Shown piece after piece: positions 17,954 through 25,865 of a stretch of 64,000 nt of DNA. The notes below the pieces were generated by a model. The model was given only the letters and a program-made list of their open reading frames with translations. It did not search any database and had not been told where the DNA came from. Positions within the stretch are counted from its first letter, which is position 1; the number at the start of each line of letters is the position of its first letter. This stretch comes from Pseudomonas graminis (GTDB taxonomy: Bacteria > Pseudomonadota > Gammaproteobacteria > Pseudomonadales > Pseudomonadaceae), in contig NZ_FOHW01000023.1 of assembly GCF_900111735.1 (NCBI RefSeq), positions 1 through 64,000 of the forward strand, read 5' to 3'. The position numbers were made by a program, and so were the translations under genes.

Positions 17954-18880
17954 ATGCCCAGCCTCGATCAGCCAGGCTCTCCCGACACCGGAACCGACGG
18001 TTTGACGCCCGTCACCGCCGCGCCCGAGACCGCCGATGCACTGCTCAAGCTGATCACGGCCGAATACGAGAGCCTGCCGCGCCAGCTCAAGCGTATCGCC
18101 AGCTACATGAGCCAGCAGAGCGACCGGATCATGGTCGACCGCATCAGCGACATTGCCCGGGAATGCGAAGTGCATCCTTCGGCCATTGTGCGGTTCTCCC
18201 AGCGCTTCGGCTTCAGCGGGTTCAGCGAGATGCAGGCGCTGTTTCGCGAGGCCTACACCCACAAAACCACGCCCGTGCAGAACTACCAGCAACGCATTCG
18301 CAGCATGATCGCCAACAAATCGCAGAAGGCGGGCGCCGGCGACCTTGCCCGCGAATGCGTGAATGCCACGCTGTCGGGGCTGGAGCGGCTGGCGCTGGAA
18401 CTGGACGACGAAGCGTTCGAGAAAGCCGTGGACCTGGTGGTCAACGCCGACAATATCTACGTGGTCGGGGTACGACGCTCCTTCGCCGTCGCCGATTATC
18501 TGGTCTACAACCTGCAGCACACCAACAAGCGCATCCACCTGATTTCCGGCCTCGGCGGCAGCTACCGCGAGCAGATGCGCAGCGTGCGCGCCAATGACCT
18601 GGTAATCGCCATCAGCTTCACGCCCTATGGCAAAGAGACCCAGCACTGCCTGCGCATCGCCCAGCACCATCAGGCCAAGACGTTGATCATTACTGACAGC
18701 AACCTTTCGCCGCTGGCCAAGCGCGCCAACGCCGTGCTGCTGGTCAACGAAGGCAGCTCGTTCGCGTTTCGTTCACTCAGCGCCACGTTGTGTCTGTGTC
18801 AGGCGCTGTTCATTGCCGTGGCCTATCGCCTGGAGCTGAAGGTGGACGAAATCTCCGAACAGGCCGGTTTCGACGACTGA
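17954..18880 (+). CDS. iolR: RpiR-family regulator of inositol genes
   Basis: 308 residues: N-terminal RpiR-type helix-turn-helix (about 30-110; YMSQQSDRIMVDRISDIA, VHPSAIVRFSQRFGFSGFSE) and a C-terminal SIS domain (about 150-290; NADNIYVVGVRRSFAVADYL, LVIAISFTPYGKET), which senses phosphorylated sugars. In iol loci the inducer is probably a keto-deoxygluconate phosphate. ATG 17954 has AAAGGA upstream; the frame is open to 17867. Divergent from iolC across a palindrome-bearing spacer, so likely a repressor of both units. Confidence 0.9.
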   Translation: MPSLDQPGSPDTGTDGLTPVTAAPETADALLKLITAEYESLPRQLKRIASYMSQQSDRIMVDRISDIARECEVHPSAIVRFSQRFGFSGFSEMQALFREAYTHKTTPVQNYQQRIRSMIANKSQKAGAGDLARECVNATLSGLERLALELDDEAFEKAVDLVVNADNIYVVGVRRSFAVADYLVYNLQHTNKRIHLISGLGGSYREQMRSVRANDLVIAISFTPYGKETQHCLRIAQHHQAKTLIITDSNLSPLAKRANAVLLVNEGSSFAFRSLSATLCLCQALFIAVAYRLELKVDEISEQAGFDD

Positions 18881-18938
18881 TAACCGGCGACCCTGTACAC
18901 ACCCGACGAGCTGTACAAGCTTTGTATAGCTTTTTGAC

Positions 18939-18952
18939 ATCACGTACGTGAT
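18939..18952. promoter_or_regulatory. Perfect palindrome ATCACGTACGTGAT
   Basis: A 14-base perfect palindrome about 100 bases upstream of the BdlA-like gene and 60 bases after iolR, preceded by an imperfect dyad (AGCTGTACAAGCTTTGTATAGCT region). It has the look of a dimeric regulator site; the regulator is unknown. Confidence 0.4.
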
Positions 18953-19051
18953 TATCTGCGGCATTGCACATGGAACATGCATCTGAGCTGACTCTCGCTC
19001 GCAAGGTCATGGATCAGGACCACACCTCATCCACTTGCCTGAGCCGCCATC

Positions 19052-20365
19052 ATGTTTTTCGACTCGTCCAAGAACAAAACCATCCAGGACCTGCACCTGA
19101 CCGTCGCCCATCAGGCCAGCCTGCTGGAGGCGATCAATCGCTCCATGGCCAGCATCGAATTCGATCTGAACGGTGTGGTGCTCAAGGCAAACGACAACTT
19201 CTTCAAAACCATGCGCTACCGGCCCGAGCAGGTCATCGGCAAGGAACACCGCCTGTTCTGCACGCCGGAGTATGCGCGCAGTCCGGAGTACGCGCAGTTG
19301 TGGTCGCGCCTGCGTAACGGCGAGTTCGTGTCGTCAACTTTCCAGCGCATTGCGGGCGATGGCAGCACGGTGTGGCTGGAGGCCAGTTACAACCCGGTCA
19401 AAGATTCGGACGGCAAGGTCACCCGAGTGGTGAAGTACGCAATGGACGTGACCGCCAGGCTTCAGGCCGAAAGCGAAACCCGCAATAAATTGCAGGCCAT
19501 CGACCGCGCCATGGCGGTGATCGAGTTCGATCTGGACGGCACGATCATCGCCGCCAACGACAACCTGTTGCGCTTGCTGGGGTACAGCCGGCAGGAGTTG
19601 TTGGGCAAGAACCACAAGATGCTTTGCCCGCCGGAGTTGGCCAACAGCGCCGGGTATCAGGACTTCTGGCGTCGGCTGAACAAAGGCGAATTTTTCAGCG
19701 ATCAGTTCAAACGCGTCGGCAAGCAGGGTCAGACGCTCTGGCTGGAAGCGTCTTATAACCCGGTGTATGACGCCAACGGCAAGCTGTGGAAGGTGGCCAA
19801 ATTCGCCTCGGACGTAACCGCACGTATCGAGAAGCACGAGGCGGATTCCCACAGCGCTGCCCAGGCTTATCACATTTCGGTGCAGACGCAGAAATACGCC
19901 GAGCAGGGTACGCAGGTGATCCAGCAGGCGGCCAGCGAGATGCGTCAGATTTCGCGGAATATCGATGATTCGTCGCGGATCATTGGTCAGTTGGGTGAGC
20001 GCTCGGAGCAGATTACGGCGATCGTGAATACGATTCGCAGTATTGCGGATCAGACGAATTTGCTGGCGTTGAATGCGGCGATCGAAGCGGCTCGGGCCGG
20101 TGATCAGGGCCGTGGCTTTGCGGTGGTGGCCGATGAGGTTCGGCAGTTGGCGGGGCGCACGAGCCGGTCGACGCAGGAGATTTCGGAGATGATTCAGGTA
20201 ATCCAGGCCGAGACGCGGCAGGCGATTGTGAGTATGGACAATACGCGGAGCACGGCGGTGAAGGGTGTGGATCTGGCGGATCAGGCGGGGGATGCGATTG
20301 TGCAGATCAGTTCGGGGACGAATGATGCGGTAGATGCCGTGAGGATGTTTGCGGGCCGCGATTGA
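19052..20365 (+). CDS. bdlA: Soluble PAS-PAS chemoreceptor, BdlA-like
   Basis: 437 residues without membrane segment. Two PAS domains in tandem (about 25-135 and 145-260; each has AxIEFDLxG, then FxxxxYxxxxxxGKxHxxxCxPE and WLEASYNPV) precede a short MCP signalling domain with IRSIADQTNLLALNAAIEAARAG-type core and GRGFAVVADEVRQLAGRT. This is the architecture and length of BdlA, the receptor that triggers biofilm dispersion and lowers c-di-GMP in Pseudomonas aeruginosa. The two PAS units are so alike that an internal duplication is likely. Monocistronic. Orthology inferred; other double-PAS receptors exist. Confidence 0.8.
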   Translation: MFFDSSKNKTIQDLHLTVAHQASLLEAINRSMASIEFDLNGVVLKANDNFFKTMRYRPEQVIGKEHRLFCTPEYARSPEYAQLWSRLRNGEFVSSTFQRIAGDGSTVWLEASYNPVKDSDGKVTRVVKYAMDVTARLQAESETRNKLQAIDRAMAVIEFDLDGTIIAANDNLLRLLGYSRQELLGKNHKMLCPPELANSAGYQDFWRRLNKGEFFSDQFKRVGKQGQTLWLEASYNPVYDANGKLWKVAKFASDVTARIEKHEADSHSAAQAYHISVQTQKYAEQGTQVIQQAASEMRQISRNIDDSSRIIGQLGERSEQITAIVNTIRSIADQTNLLALNAAIEAARAGDQGRGFAVVADEVRQLAGRTSRSTQEISEMIQVIQAETRQAIVSMDNTRSTAVKGVDLADQAGDAIVQISSGTNDAVDAVRMFAGRD

Positions 20366-20872
20366 CCCTTAAGATCAAGTGCGTTTGCCTAACGGCAAAC
20401 ATTTCGCCTTCGGCGAGTTACTTGGAAAAGTCGAAAGTCGCACCATCCCCAAGTAACCAAGGGTGCTTGCTCCTGGTTGGGCCCTTCCTTCGTCAGGGTA
20501 CCCTCACTCCGACGACGCTCCGTGGGCCCGCGCCGAACGGACATCCATGTCCTGACGGCGCTCTCGCCGCATCCATGCGGCTCGGCCCACTCCGCGAGAC
20601 CTGCGTTCAGCCTGCACCCAAGTCGCGTTTGGCGGTGTCTGGACTTTTTGCGTATGAAGATCAAGAGCAGATCAAACGCTTTCCGGCTGAAGCCCCACTG
20701 ACGGCACGCGATGCTCTCGCGCTGATCGTGCCCACGCTCCGCGTGGGTATGCATCCCGAGACGCTCCGCGTCCATTCAAGGCTGGAGCCGATGCCGATGA
20801 CTGCATGCAATGCTTTCTGTTGGACCGGCTTCAGCCGGGAAGAGGCCAGTTCAGGCGCTGGCGATTGCGCAA
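20366..20872. repeat. Pseudomonas intergenic repeat zone
   Basis: No gene is supported. Text such as TTACTTGGAAAAGTCGAAAG ... CCCAAGTAACCAAGGG forms one long inverted-repeat unit, and CCCACGCTCCGCGTGGG (20731-20747) with GACGCTCCGCGTC (20759-20771) is a second familiar hairpin unit of Pseudomonas intergenic DNA. Overlapping open frames here on both strands are repeats, not proteins. Confidence 0.7.
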
Positions 20873-20917
20873 TGTTTGAAGGGGACTTGTTTGAAGGGGA
20901 CTTGTTTGAAGGGGACT
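20873..20917. repeat. Three exact 15-base tandem copies
   Basis: The unit TGTTTGAAGGGGACT occurs three times without mismatch (20873, 20888, 20903). The last copy flows into the left arm of a hairpin element. Confidence 0.9.
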
Positions 20918-20957
20918 GATTTATTTACAACGCTTCACCGTAAATTAATCTGTCCCC
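20911..20957. repeat. GGGGACAGATT-type imperfect hairpin
   Basis: GGGGACTGATTTATTTA (20911-20927) and TAAATTAATCTGTCCCC (20941-20957) are inverted with two mismatches around a 13-base centre. The GGGGACAGATTTATTT word is common around REP-associated mobile hairpins in Pseudomonas. No transposase gene is next to it. Confidence 0.65.
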
Positions 20958-21007
20958 GACCTGCAATCTGTCCCCGTGCTCCCTCCCCACGCGTCACCCG
21001 TCCTTAC

Positions 21008-22009
21008 CTACAACTGCCCTTCATTCCGGCTACGCATGGCCTTCGCGCGCTTTTCCAACACAACGTAAACCACCAGCGCAATCATCAGCGGGATGAGGAA
21101 GTAGATGACCCGATAGCCAATCAGCGCGGCAAGCAGTTGGCCTTTGCTGAATTGGTGTTGCATCAATGTGATGAACACCGTCTCAAGCACGCCTAGCCCA
21201 GCAGGGATGTGGGCGATGACGCCGGCTATGCTGCTGATGAGCAGGATCCCGAGCACGGCCGGGTAGAAGGCTTTTTCCGGCAGCAGCACGTAGATCAGCA
21301 GCGCCATCAGCCCCCAGTTCAGCGCGCCCAGCAGGGCTTGGCGCATCGCCTGGTTGAGCGAGGGCAGCACAAACTGTTGCTTGCGAACGGTCCAGGTGCG
21401 TTTTCTGGAGAAGCGGCAGGCCAGAAAGTACGCCAGGCAGACCGCCAGCAGGACAAAGCCGATCAGTTGCAGCGTGGTGTCGCCGATCTTCCAGCCTTCG
21501 GGCAAGTCGACGAAGTCACCCGCGAACACAAACCCGGCCAGCAGCATGTAGCCCAGCCAGTTGGTGATCAGGCTCAGGCTGAGGATGCGGGTGATGGTCG
21601 GCACGTCCAGGCCTAGCCGCGAATACAGGCGGTAGCGAAGCGCGATGCCGCCGACCCAGGAACTCAGGTTGAGGTTGAACGCGTAGCAAACGAAGGTCAC
21701 CGGAATGATCTGTTTCACCGCCAACTTGTGTTCGGTATAGCGCCGGGCCAGGACGTCGAAGCAGCAGTAGGTCAGGTAGCTGCCTGCGGCGATGACAAAA
21801 CCCAGCGCCAGGGTGCTGAGCTTGTAGGACTCCAGCGCGTGCATCACCTCGTTCCAGTCGAGGTTTTTCATCAGCGTGAAAAGAAGCACCGGCACGGCGA
21901 TGAAGAAGAACAGCGTGAAGGCGCGCTTGGCCCATTTCAGCCAGGGACGATGCTTCCCCGCGTCGTCCGACTTCTGCTCGTGGGTAGAGGCTTGAGAGAC
22001 ACCGGTCAT
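21008..22009 (-). CDS. ybhN: YbhN/UPF0104 lysylphosphatidylglycerol synthase-type membrane protein
   Basis: 333 residues, largely hydrophobic, with about 8 membrane helices (TLFFFIAVPVLLFTLM, LALGFVIAAGSYLTYC, VLLAVCLAYFLAC and others) and the AHIPAGLGVLETVF motif typical of the LPG_synthase_TM/UPF0104 family. A role in lipid or lipid-linked substrate movement is inferred from its constant linkage to clsB. ATG 22009 overlaps the clsB stop by four bases (ATGA); the open frame beyond lies in clsB. Last gene of a four-gene operon. Confidence 0.88.
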   Translation of the reverse strand: MTGVSQASTHEQKSDDAGKHRPWLKWAKRAFTLFFFIAVPVLLFTLMKNLDWNEVMHALESYKLSTLALGFVIAAGSYLTYCCFDVLARRYTEHKLAVKQIIPVTFVCYAFNLNLSSWVGGIALRYRLYSRLGLDVPTITRILSLSLITNWLGYMLLAGFVFAGDFVDLPEGWKIGDTTLQLIGFVLLAVCLAYFLACRFSRKRTWTVRKQQFVLPSLNQAMRQALLGALNWGLMALLIYVLLPEKAFYPAVLGILLISSIAGVIAHIPAGLGVLETVFITLMQHQFSKGQLLAALIGYRVIYFLIPLMIALVVYVVLEKRAKAMRSRNEGQL

Positions 22010-23265
22010 AGGGATTTCTCCTGTTCGGCCGGCAGCTCGTTTTTGATCGCAGCGGCTTCCGGCAGGGTTTCCGGGGCGCGCACGGGTTTCAGGCGCGGGC
22101 CGTGGACCGGGAACAGGCCGGCAATTGCCGGGAAGTGCCGCAGGAAGTGGAAGCTGAGGAAAATCATCGGCGCGCGCCACCACTGCCCTTTCGCCAGGCC
22201 CTTGAGGTTGACCTGTTTGCTGTGGGCCACGGCGAGGTCGCGCAGGTGTTCGTGCAAGCGCTGGTTCAAGGCGTGGTCGCGGATGAACAGGTTGGCTTCC
22301 AGATTTAGCGCGAGGCTCAGCGGGTCAAGGTTGCTGGAGCCGACGGTTGACCACTCGTGGTCGATCAACGCGACTTTGCCGTGCAGCGCCCTTTGTTTGT
22401 ATTCGTGGATGATCACGCCTTCGCGCAGCAGCCAGGTGTAGGTCAGGCGCGAGCACACGCGCACGAACGGCATGTCCGGCTTGCCCTGGAGGATCAGCGT
22501 GACCTTCACCCCGCGACGGGCCGCGTTGCGCAGTTCACGCAGGAACCGGTAGCTGGGAAAGAAGTATGCGTTGGCGATGGTGATGCGCTGAGTCGCGTTG
22601 CGCATCGCCAGCAGGTATTGCTCTTCGATGTCGGTGGTGTGGTGACGGTTATCGCGCTCAGCAAGCAACATCCGCGCGCTGCCGGCCTGACGCGTCACCG
22701 GCTTGAGTGGCGTGAAGGTCTTGCGCACGGCGGGGCCGAGCATGCCCAGGGTCGAGCGATAGATGTCCGCGACAATCGGCCCGCGCACCAGCACGGCGTA
22801 GTCCTGTTTGGCAGTGATGCCGGTGTCGGCCATGTGGTCAACGCTGTAGTTGATGCCGCCCATGAACGACGTCTCGCCATCGATCACCACCACTTTGCGG
22901 TGCAGGCGCCGGAACAGGTTGGTGCGCATGCCCATCAGTTTAGGGCGCGGGTCGAACAGCTGAATCTGCACGCCGGCTTCGATCATTTTGCTGACAAAAG
23001 CTGTGCTCAGGTCGCTGGTGCCGTAGTCGTCCACCGTGATGACCACACGGACGCCACGGCTGGCCGCTTCGATCACGGCCTGCTGCAAACCCTCACCGAC
23101 GCGGTCTTCGAAGATGATGAAGGTTTCGATCAACACTTCTTCGCGCGCCGCCCGGATGGCGTCGAACACCCGGGCGAAAAAGTCTTCGCCATTGATCAAC
23201 AACTCCACCGAGTTGCCATCCCGCCAAAGGCCACACATGGCGCCCATCGCTTTCATACCCCTCAT
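22006..23265 (-). CDS. clsB: Cardiolipin synthase B
   Basis: 419 residues with two phospholipase-D HKD motifs: LHRKVVVIDGETSFMGGINY and LHGKVALIDHEWSTVGSSNL, each with H-x-K-x4-D. ClsB-type enzymes make cardiolipin from phosphatidylglycerol with a second phospholipid or alcohol donor at the inner membrane. No N-terminal membrane hairpin as in ClsA. ATG 23265 has a strong GGAGGTAA site and overlaps the stop of the preceding ybhP gene by four bases. Order ybhP-clsB-ybhN is as in Escherichia coli. Confidence 0.92.
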   Translation of the reverse strand: MRGMKAMGAMCGLWRDGNSVELLINGEDFFARVFDAIRAAREEVLIETFIIFEDRVGEGLQQAVIEAASRGVRVVITVDDYGTSDLSTAFVSKMIEAGVQIQLFDPRPKLMGMRTNLFRRLHRKVVVIDGETSFMGGINYSVDHMADTGITAKQDYAVLVRGPIVADIYRSTLGMLGPAVRKTFTPLKPVTRQAGSARMLLAERDNRHHTTDIEEQYLLAMRNATQRITIANAYFFPSYRFLRELRNAARRGVKVTLILQGKPDMPFVRVCSRLTYTWLLREGVIIHEYKQRALHGKVALIDHEWSTVGSSNLDPLSLALNLEANLFIRDHALNQRLHEHLRDLAVAHSKQVNLKGLAKGQWWRAPMIFLSFHFLRHFPAIAGLFPVHGPRLKPVRAPETLPEAAAIKNELPAEQEKSL

Positions 23266-24056
23266 AGCGTTACCTCCACCGCCAACGGCGCATGATCGGA
23301 AAGGTGCGACCAGGGACGATTCGACATCACCCTGGGCGACCGGATGTGCGCGTTGCGCACGTAAATGCGGTCCAGGCGCAACAACGGAAAGCGCGCCGGG
23401 AAGCTTTTCGCCGGCGCACCAAATGATTCAACAAAGACTTCGCGCAGCCCGGCAGGATTCAACACGCTATCGGCCTTCTGCCGCCAATCGTTAAAGTCCC
23501 CCGCCACGATCACCGGCGCGTCGGCAGGCAAGCGGCCCACCAGATCCGCGATCAACTTCAGTTGCTGCTGTCGGTGCCCTTCTTTCAAGCCCAGGTGCAC
23601 ACACACCGCGTGTAGCTCGCCGAAATGCGGCACATCCAGCACGCAATGCAGCAGGCCCCGTTCTTCGGTGCCATGGATGGAAATGTCGAGGTTTTCGTGA
23701 CGAATGATGGGGTATTTGGACAGCAGCGCATTACCGTGGTGACCATGGGGATACACGGCATTGCGGCCGTAGGCGAAATCCTTCCACATGCTGTCGGCGA
23801 GAAATTCGTACTGCGACGTGGTCGGCCAGTTCTTCACGTTCTGCGCGTGGTCCTGATGTTCGCCGTGGACTTCCTGCAGGAACACGATATCGGCCGACAC
23901 CGTGCGCACCGCGTCGCGCAGCTCCGGCAGGATAAAGCGCTTGTTGAGAAAACCGAAGCCCATGTGCATGTTCATGGTCAACACGTTGAGCGTGACTGAC
24001 GCCGACGCACTGTGTCGTCGGCCATTGAGGTCATCGGGAATCAGGGCACTGGTCAC
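23262..24056 (-). CDS. ybhP: Endonuclease/exonuclease/phosphatase family protein
   Basis: 264 residues, EEP superfamily. Seen: VLTMNMHMGFG, DIVFLQEVHGEHQ (metal Glu), VIVAGDFNDWRQ (D-x-N) and HLSDHAPLAVEV (catalytic SDH), all key residues of the fold. In this operon a lipid phosphodiesterase or phosphatase role is more likely than DNA repair, but that is inferred. GTG start at 24056 overlaps the DUF72 stop (GTGA), and its stop overlaps the clsB ATG. Confidence 0.9.
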   Translation of the reverse strand: MTSALIPDDLNGRRHSASASVTLNVLTMNMHMGFGFLNKRFILPELRDAVRTVSADIVFLQEVHGEHQDHAQNVKNWPTTSQYEFLADSMWKDFAYGRNAVYPHGHHGNALLSKYPIIRHENLDISIHGTEERGLLHCVLDVPHFGELHAVCVHLGLKEGHRQQQLKLIADLVGRLPADAPVIVAGDFNDWRQKADSVLNPAGLREVFVESFGAPAKSFPARFPLLRLDRIYVRNAHIRSPRVMSNRPWSHLSDHAPLAVEVTL

Positions 24057-24970
24057 AACGTGGCTCCATGCAAATCGCCTGGCGCAACTTCCAGGTTTTC
24101 AGTGAGATTGAAACGCTCAAGCAACCGGCGCGCGTCGTAGGGGGCGCGGACCTTGATGTCGTTATCGAAATAGCAATAAACGTCGCGGGACTTCCGCGCT
24201 CGGGGGGCTTTGTCCACGATCAGTTGAGCATCCTCGGGCTGCGCGCCCCGCTGCCAGGCATCGATGCGGTTGCCCCAATGGTTGATCGCCTCTTCGGAAT
24301 AACCGCTGGCGTACAGTTCTTTGTCGCCATGCAGGCGCACGTAGACGAAATCAGTGGCGAGGTCTTCAACGTGGGGCCACTTGCCGGCGGTGTCAGCGAC
24401 CACCAGCGCTACCTTGTATTTGCGCAGCAGCGCGACAAACTCAGGTACCAGAAAGCTTTCATGGCGGATTTCAACGGCGTGACGCAGTTTCAGCCGCGCC
24501 GGAATGTCCAGATAACCCGGCTGCTGCAAACGCTCGGCGCATTGGCTGGCGCAGGCCTTCGCGGCTTTACCGTTGTGGGGCAACAGCTTCAGAAAATGCT
24601 CGAAACGCTCGGCGTCGAATTTGAAGTTGGGCGCGAACTGCCAGAGGATCGGCCCCAGCTTTTCCTTAAGCTGAAACACACCGGAGGCGAAAAAGTTGGC
24701 GACGGGCTCGTCGATTTCCTTGAGGCGGCGGACATGGGTGATGTAGCGCGGGCCCTTGACGCTGAAGACGAAGCCTTTGGGCGTGTCGTCGTACCAGCGC
24801 GCATAAAGGTCAGGCGACTGCAGCGAGTAGAACGAGCCATTGATTTCGATGCTGTTCACGGCTCTTGAGGCGAATTTCAACTCGTTTTTCTGCGTCAGGC
24901 CGACGGGATAGAAATCCCCGCGCCATGGCGTGTAACGCCAGCCTGAAATGCCGATACGAATGTCGCCCAT
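24053..24970 (-). CDS. DUF72 domain protein (YecE-like)
   Basis: 305 residues, DUF72 TIM-barrel-like family. Seen: IRIGISGWRYTPWRGDFYPVG, SIEINGSFYSL, FVFSVKGPRYITH and VYVRLHGDKELYASGY. No enzymatic activity is firmly known for the family. It is the first gene of the coupled operon with ybhP, clsB and ybhN, which hints at envelope-lipid or stress function. ATG 24970. Confidence 0.88.
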   Translation of the reverse strand: MGDIRIGISGWRYTPWRGDFYPVGLTQKNELKFASRAVNSIEINGSFYSLQSPDLYARWYDDTPKGFVFSVKGPRYITHVRRLKEIDEPVANFFASGVFQLKEKLGPILWQFAPNFKFDAERFEHFLKLLPHNGKAAKACASQCAERLQQPGYLDIPARLKLRHAVEIRHESFLVPEFVALLRKYKVALVVADTAGKWPHVEDLATDFVYVRLHGDKELYASGYSEEAINHWGNRIDAWQRGAQPEDAQLIVDKAPRARKSRDVYCYFDNDIKVRAPYDARRLLERFNLTENLEVAPGDLHGATL

Positions 24971-25112
24971 GCCTGTGCTCTCTGATGTCCTGCCGCGGCA
25001 CCTGCCCCGACACTTCTGAACTAGAGATAAGAAGCTTGAGAACGTGGCAGGTTCCCTGGCTTTTTGCCGCCGTTATGGCGCAGATTGCCGCAGCCTCAAA
25101 CACCGCTTGCGC

Positions 25113-25748
25113 TCAGGAGTCGACCATGGCCCTTTTGACCTTTTCCCGCGCGCCGCAGACATTCATACGGCACCAGCGGCGGCGACCGTTTTTCGACGTA
25201 TCGAGAAACAGCCAGTCGCAATCCGGCGCGGCACAGGCCTTGAGCCGGGCCCTGTCGCCGGAGGTGAGCAGCGCCGCCGCCTGCACCGCGAGACGACCGA
25301 TAAACCCGGCCGTCATCGAACCCAGGTCGTCACCGACACGCCAGCGCCAGATCACACCCGGTGGCGTCAACACCAGCAGGCGCTGGTCGGCGGTGTCGGC
25401 GAGCGCCTGATTCAACGCATCAAGGCTGCCCGGGTCGGCATCGTGGTCCAGCGCCATGGGCTGCAACAACCGATACAGCGCTTCGCGGAAATCGATCAAC
25501 TGTTGAAACGCCGTCACTGTGCGCCAGGAAGAACGCCGCACCAGCGCGACGAAGTGCTGATGCTCCTGATCGTCGATCAGCCCGGCATGGCGGAACCAGT
25601 GGACGATGTCCTCCAGATTGCTCAGCGCGTCGACAACCTCCCGCGCCCCCGTGCCCGGCCGACCGCCATCACAGGTATTGAGGTAATCCAGCACCGCTGC
25701 GCCACCGACGAGATGGATGGCGTTGATCTTCAGTTGTCCGATAGACAT
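25113..25748 (-). CDS. CGNR zinc-finger (ABATE domain) putative regulator
   Basis: 211 residues. An N-terminal ABATE domain (HLVGGAAVLDYLNTCDGGRPG, WFRHAGLID) and a C-terminal CGNR-type zinc finger KACAAPDCDWLFLDTSKNGR then WCRMNVCGAREKVKR, with the four Cys of the family (C-x4-C ... C-x4-C). These proteins are presumed DNA-binding stress regulators. Monocistronic; no obvious target next to it. Confidence 0.88.
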   Translation of the reverse strand: MSIGQLKINAIHLVGGAAVLDYLNTCDGGRPGTGAREVVDALSNLEDIVHWFRHAGLIDDQEHQHFVALVRRSSWRTVTAFQQLIDFREALYRLLQPMALDHDADPGSLDALNQALADTADQRLLVLTPPGVIWRWRVGDDLGSMTAGFIGRLAVQAAALLTSGDRARLKACAAPDCDWLFLDTSKNGRRRWCRMNVCGAREKVKRAMVDS

Positions 25749-25865
25749 GGCATGCCCTCAGTTTGAGGCGATGAGGGAATGATGACAGAGAAGTGAGGGG
25801 CTGCTGAAGTGTTGCAGGGTTGTGGGGTGGGTCTCACCCCACATCTACTGGGCTCGCCACGCCTA

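Noticed and set aside
20389..20919. Open frames on both strands in the repeat zone
   Set aside because: They are translations of known types of Pseudomonas intergenic repeats.
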